Source: DATDFB01 sp036522835 (lineage in GTDB: Bacteria; Acidobacteriota; Thermoanaerobaculia; Gp7-AA8). Taken from it: DNA of 7,241 nt. Numbering within the stretch: the stretch's first letter is position 1; each line of letters opens with the position of its first letter. Position numbers and translations under genes: made by a program. Positions 4,843-7,241 of the stretch are shown one piece after another. Under the pieces are notes generated by a model. It did no database searches and was not told the origin of the DNA. It saw nothing but the letters and a program-made list of their open reading frames with translations. Location of the stretch: assembly GCA_036522835.1 (NCBI GenBank), contig DATDFB010000100.1, forward strand, positions 1 through 7,241. The letters run 5' to 3'.

Positions 4843-7241
4843 TCAATTCCCGATCGGCGGCCCCATCGGAATCTCCGGCGGCTTTGCCTGCGTGCGCGGC
4901 TGGTCGGGGCGCGTCAGGAAGCGCTCGATGTCCTCGCGCAGCGCGTGCCGGTGCGCGAGCTCGCTCACCTCCGTCACGCCGCGGTCCGACAACTTCGCCG
5001 ACAGGCGGCGCAGCCCTTCGCTGGCGTCAGCGCGCGCTTGCGGGTCCGCGTTCGCGTCGTTCGCCAGCGTCATCAGGTGCGCCGCGAAGCGGCGCGCCGC
5101 CGCGCGCGTGATCGCGCCGCGGTATCCGTTCTCCTTCCGCGTCGTCACGGCGATCACATCGTCGACGAGCTCGTTGAAGTCCGGGTTCTTGGCATTCTCC
5201 GCGTGGAACTGCGCCATGCGCGCGGCGCGGCGCCCATCGAGCAGCGCGTCGAGCGTGATCTCCGCCGAGACCATCGCCGCGCTCACCGGGTCGAACGCCG
5301 GCGTCGTGCGGTGTTCGAAGAGCTCGGCCACGCCCCCCTCCGTCGTGTCGGCGCGCGGCGGGATCAGGTCGAGAATCCGCTGCGGGATCTCCAGGAACGA
5401 CGGGTCGAGGGTCGAGATCACCGCGGCCATGGCCTCGCGCTGCCGCTCGGGCGCGACGATGTGCCGCACCGGCTGCGGGACGATGACGCCGTTCTCCTTC
5501 ACCGCGTACGTGTAATCGAGCCCGCCGATCGACTTCGCCGCCGCCTCGAGCTGATAGCGGTGGTGCAGGAACAGCGGCACGAGCTTCTCTTCGAGCGACG
5601 ATAGCGCCTCCCCCACCGCCAGGTTGCGCAAGCCGAACTGCGACAGGGCGATGCGGCGCACTTCGATCTCGTGGCGCAGCGCGGCGATCGGATCGCCCGG
5701 CGCGTCCCACACCGAAGCCAGCGGATGCGCGGCGCTGACGGGGCGCGCGTGCGGATCGTTGATGTAGAGGTGCGTGGGCGCCTCGTCGCGCACGAAGCGG
5801 TCGAGCTCCTGCTCGTTCGCAAACTGCCCGTACGCGTACTTGATCGAGAAGAGGTCGAACGCGCCTAGGCCTTTCGCGTAGGCGTCGGAGAGATCGAGCT
5901 TGCCGTCGACGATCTTCACCGTCGGCGACGGATAGTCCATCACCGAGGCGCGGCCGTAGCTGCTCGCGGCCATGTTGTGCGCGAGGCCTAGGGTGTGGCC
6001 GACCTCGTGCGCGGCGAGCTGGCGGATGCGCGCCAGGGCCATGACCGCGGGCGACGTGGCCGGATCGAGCTCGGCGAGCGCGCGGTCGCGCAGCTCGTCG
6101 TACTGCGGAATGAGCCCCCCGGCGATGAGCACGTCCTGGCGGATGCGCTGCGACCCCAAGACGACATTCCCCTTGACGATCTCACCGGTGCGCGGGTCGA
6201 TCACCGCGCCGCCGAACGACCAGCCGCGCGTGGCCCGGTGCACCCAGTTGATCATGTTGTAGCGGACGTCCATCGGGTCGGCGTCCGGCGGCAGCACCTT
6301 CACCTGAAAGGCGTTGTGGAAGCCGGCCGCTTCGAAGGCCTGATTCCACCACGACGCCCCTTCGATGATGGCGCTGCGGATCGGCTCGGGGGCGCCGGGG
6401 TCGACGTAGTAGACGATCGGCGCCACCGGATCCGACACGGCGGCGTTCGGGTCTTTCTTCTCCAGGCGATGGCGCGAGATCCAGCGCTTCACCAGCGGCG
6501 CGGTGAAGGGCGACGCGTAGTCGGAGAACTCGATGCCGAAGACGCCGGTGCGCGGGTCCTGCCGCCGTGGCGTGTAGCCGGGCGGCGGCAACGCGATGAA
6601 CGACTGGTGCTGCCGCACGGTCACGAGCTCTGACTGCGGCGCGACGCTGCTGATGTCGCGCCCGGGCCGCTCGCGCGTCTCGAACGTGAGGGTGGCCTCG
6701 ACCTCCGTGTTGCGCGGAAAGGCCTTCGTGCGCGGCAGGAAGATCGCGCTGCGGTTGCGGTCGAGCGCGTAGCTCCCCTGCCTGGCGTTGCGCAGCCGGT
6801 TGGCGATGCCGTGCTGATCGCTCAGAAAAAAGTCGGTGGCGTCGACGAGGACGGCGTCGCCCTCACTCGATTCGACTTTGAATCCCCACAGCACTGATTT
6901 TGCGAACGAGTCCTCCACGCTGCGCCGCTCGTTCTCGTCGCTGCTCAGCGCGCGATAGCGCTCGTTGACCTCCACGAGGAGGACTTTCGGCCCGACGCGG
7001 TCGAAGCGGACGATGTGCGAGTCGCTCATCTCACCGCGGTCGAGGCCGATCGGCGTCGAGCCGACGCCCTCGGCCATGCCGGTGACGTGGATCATCTCCT
7101 CGCCCGGCCGCGCGATCTCCAGGTAGAGCTTCCCCGCATCGGCGTCCCAGAAGAGCGGCAGGTAGCCGTCGAGCTTCTGCATCTTCGCCGTCTTCGACGC
7201 GATGTCGTTTTTCGGCGCGGGCGGCGGCGGGGCGGGTTGGG
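4843..7241 (-). CDS. DUF5117/DUF4953-type zinc-dependent metzincin protease, 5' partial
   Basis: Large, predicted secreted or periplasmic zinc metalloprotease of the group annotated with DUF5117, DUF5118 and DUF4953 domains; physiological substrates are unknown. Numbered from the first visible ATG (7182), the zinc motif HEVGHTLGLAH gives H392, E393, H396, G399 and H402. It is followed by a Met-turn (SVMDY, M415), the hallmark of metzincins. Upstream lie the conserved family segments IVYYVDPG and EGASWWNQAFEAAGF (about 255-290) and RGWSFGGAVIDPRTGEI (from about 319). Residues 1-220 are the beta-rich DUF5117-like part, with DRNRSAIFLPRTKAFPRNTE in it. The C-terminal 270 residues are mainly helical. 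The ATG at 7182 is unlikely to be the true start. The frame stays open to 7241 and reads a Pro/Ala-rich linker (PAPPPPAP) and then DIASKTAK, which continues smoothly into MQKLDGYLPLFWD, a segment normally inside the N-terminal domain. The signal peptide is therefore off the window. The gene ends in TGA at 4843-4845, facing the M48 gene across the repeat array. All catalytic residues are intact. Confidence 0.9.
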   Translation of the reverse strand, partial: QPAPPPPAPKNDIASKTAKMQKLDGYLPLFWDADAGKLYLEIARPGEEMIHVTGMAEGVGSTPIGLDRGEMSDSHIVRFDRVGPKVLLVEVNERYRALSSDENERRSVEDSFAKSVLWGFKVESSEGDAVLVDATDFFLSDQHGIANRLRNARQGSYALDRNRSAIFLPRTKAFPRNTEVEATLTFETRERPGRDISSVAPQSELVTVRQHQSFIALPPPGYTPRRQDPRTGVFGIEFSDYASPFTAPLVKRWISRHRLEKKDPNAAVSDPVAPIVYYVDPGAPEPIRSAIIEGASWWNQAFEAAGFHNAFQVKVLPPDADPMDVRYNMINWVHRATRGWSFGGAVIDPRTGEIVKGNVVLGSQRIRQDVLIAGGLIPQYDELRDRALAELDPATSPAVMALARIRQLAAHEVGHTLGLAHNMAASSYGRASVMDYPSPTVKIVDGKLDLSDAYAKGLGAFDLFSIKYAYGQFANEQELDRFVRDEAPTHLYINDPHARPVSAAHPLASVWDAPGDPIAALRHEIEVRRIALSQFGLRNLAVGEALSSLEEKLVPLFLHHRYQLEAAAKSIGGLDYTYAVKENGVIVPQPVRHIVAPERQREAMAAVISTLDPSFLEIPQRILDLIPPRADTTEGGVAELFEHRTTPAFDPVSAAMVSAEITLDALLDGRRAARMAQFHAENAKNPDFNELVDDVIAVTTRKENGYRGAITRAAARRFAAHLMTLANDANADPQARADASEGLRRLSAKLSDRGVTEVSELAHRHALREDIERFLTRPDQPRTQAKPPEIPMGPPIGN

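Noticed and set aside
4666..5604. Plus-strand frames starting inside the repeat array, giving Cys/His-rich repeated peptides
   Set aside because: The 43-base unit lacks stop codons in all frames and is not a multiple of three, so the repeated peptide shifts frame from copy to copy. The rest of each frame is the antisense of the metzincin gene. No ribosome binding site or family match is seen.
7180..7182. ATG at 7182 as the start of the metzincin gene
   Set aside because: The frame stays open to the window edge, and the residues just upstream (DIASKTAK) belong to the same conserved N-terminal segment, so this Met is internal.

Overview
This window is GC-rich bacterial DNA with almost no spare sequence. 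It holds two genes on the plus strand and one on the minus strand. They converge on a 200-base intergenic gap that is filled almost completely by a tandem repeat. The gene families (DUF2339 membrane protein, M48/TPR protease, and the large DUF5117/DUF4953-type metzincin), the high GC content and the Ala/Arg-rich proteins fit Acidobacteriota or a similar GC-rich, Gram-negative soil or metagenome lineage. That taxonomic guess is inference only: no rRNA or marker gene is present.

Layout. (1) From the left edge to 2563, plus strand: a DUF2339 integral membrane protein with about 30 hydrophobic segments. Its true start probably lies before the window. (2) 2560-4641, plus strand: a secreted or membrane-anchored M48 zinc metalloprotease with a long C-terminal TPR region. 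It is joined to the first gene by a 4-base ATGA overlap, so the two are very probably one translationally coupled operon. (3) 4642-4842: the intergenic gap, with five copies of a GTGCGCAC-GTGCGCAC double palindrome at an exact 43-base period. (4) 4843 to the right edge, minus strand: a large zinc-dependent metalloprotease with a complete metzincin motif (HEVGHTLGLAH plus a Met-turn). Its reading frame stays open past the first visible ATG to the window edge, so its N-terminus is missing.

The proteins point to cell-envelope work: a polytopic membrane protein of unknown function, a periplasmic-type M48/TPR protease of the kind linked to envelope protein quality control, and an exported metzincin. 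No direct link between the operon and the minus-strand gene is shown beyond their facing each other. The most unusual element is the repeat array. Its palindromes are strictly alternating purine-pyrimidine, spaced close to four helical turns, with a conserved linker, and it runs from one stop codon to the other. It is not a CRISPR array, because the linkers are conserved. Its role (termination or insulation between convergent genes, protein binding, structured DNA, or simply a spreading intergenic repeat) cannot be decided from this sequence alone.
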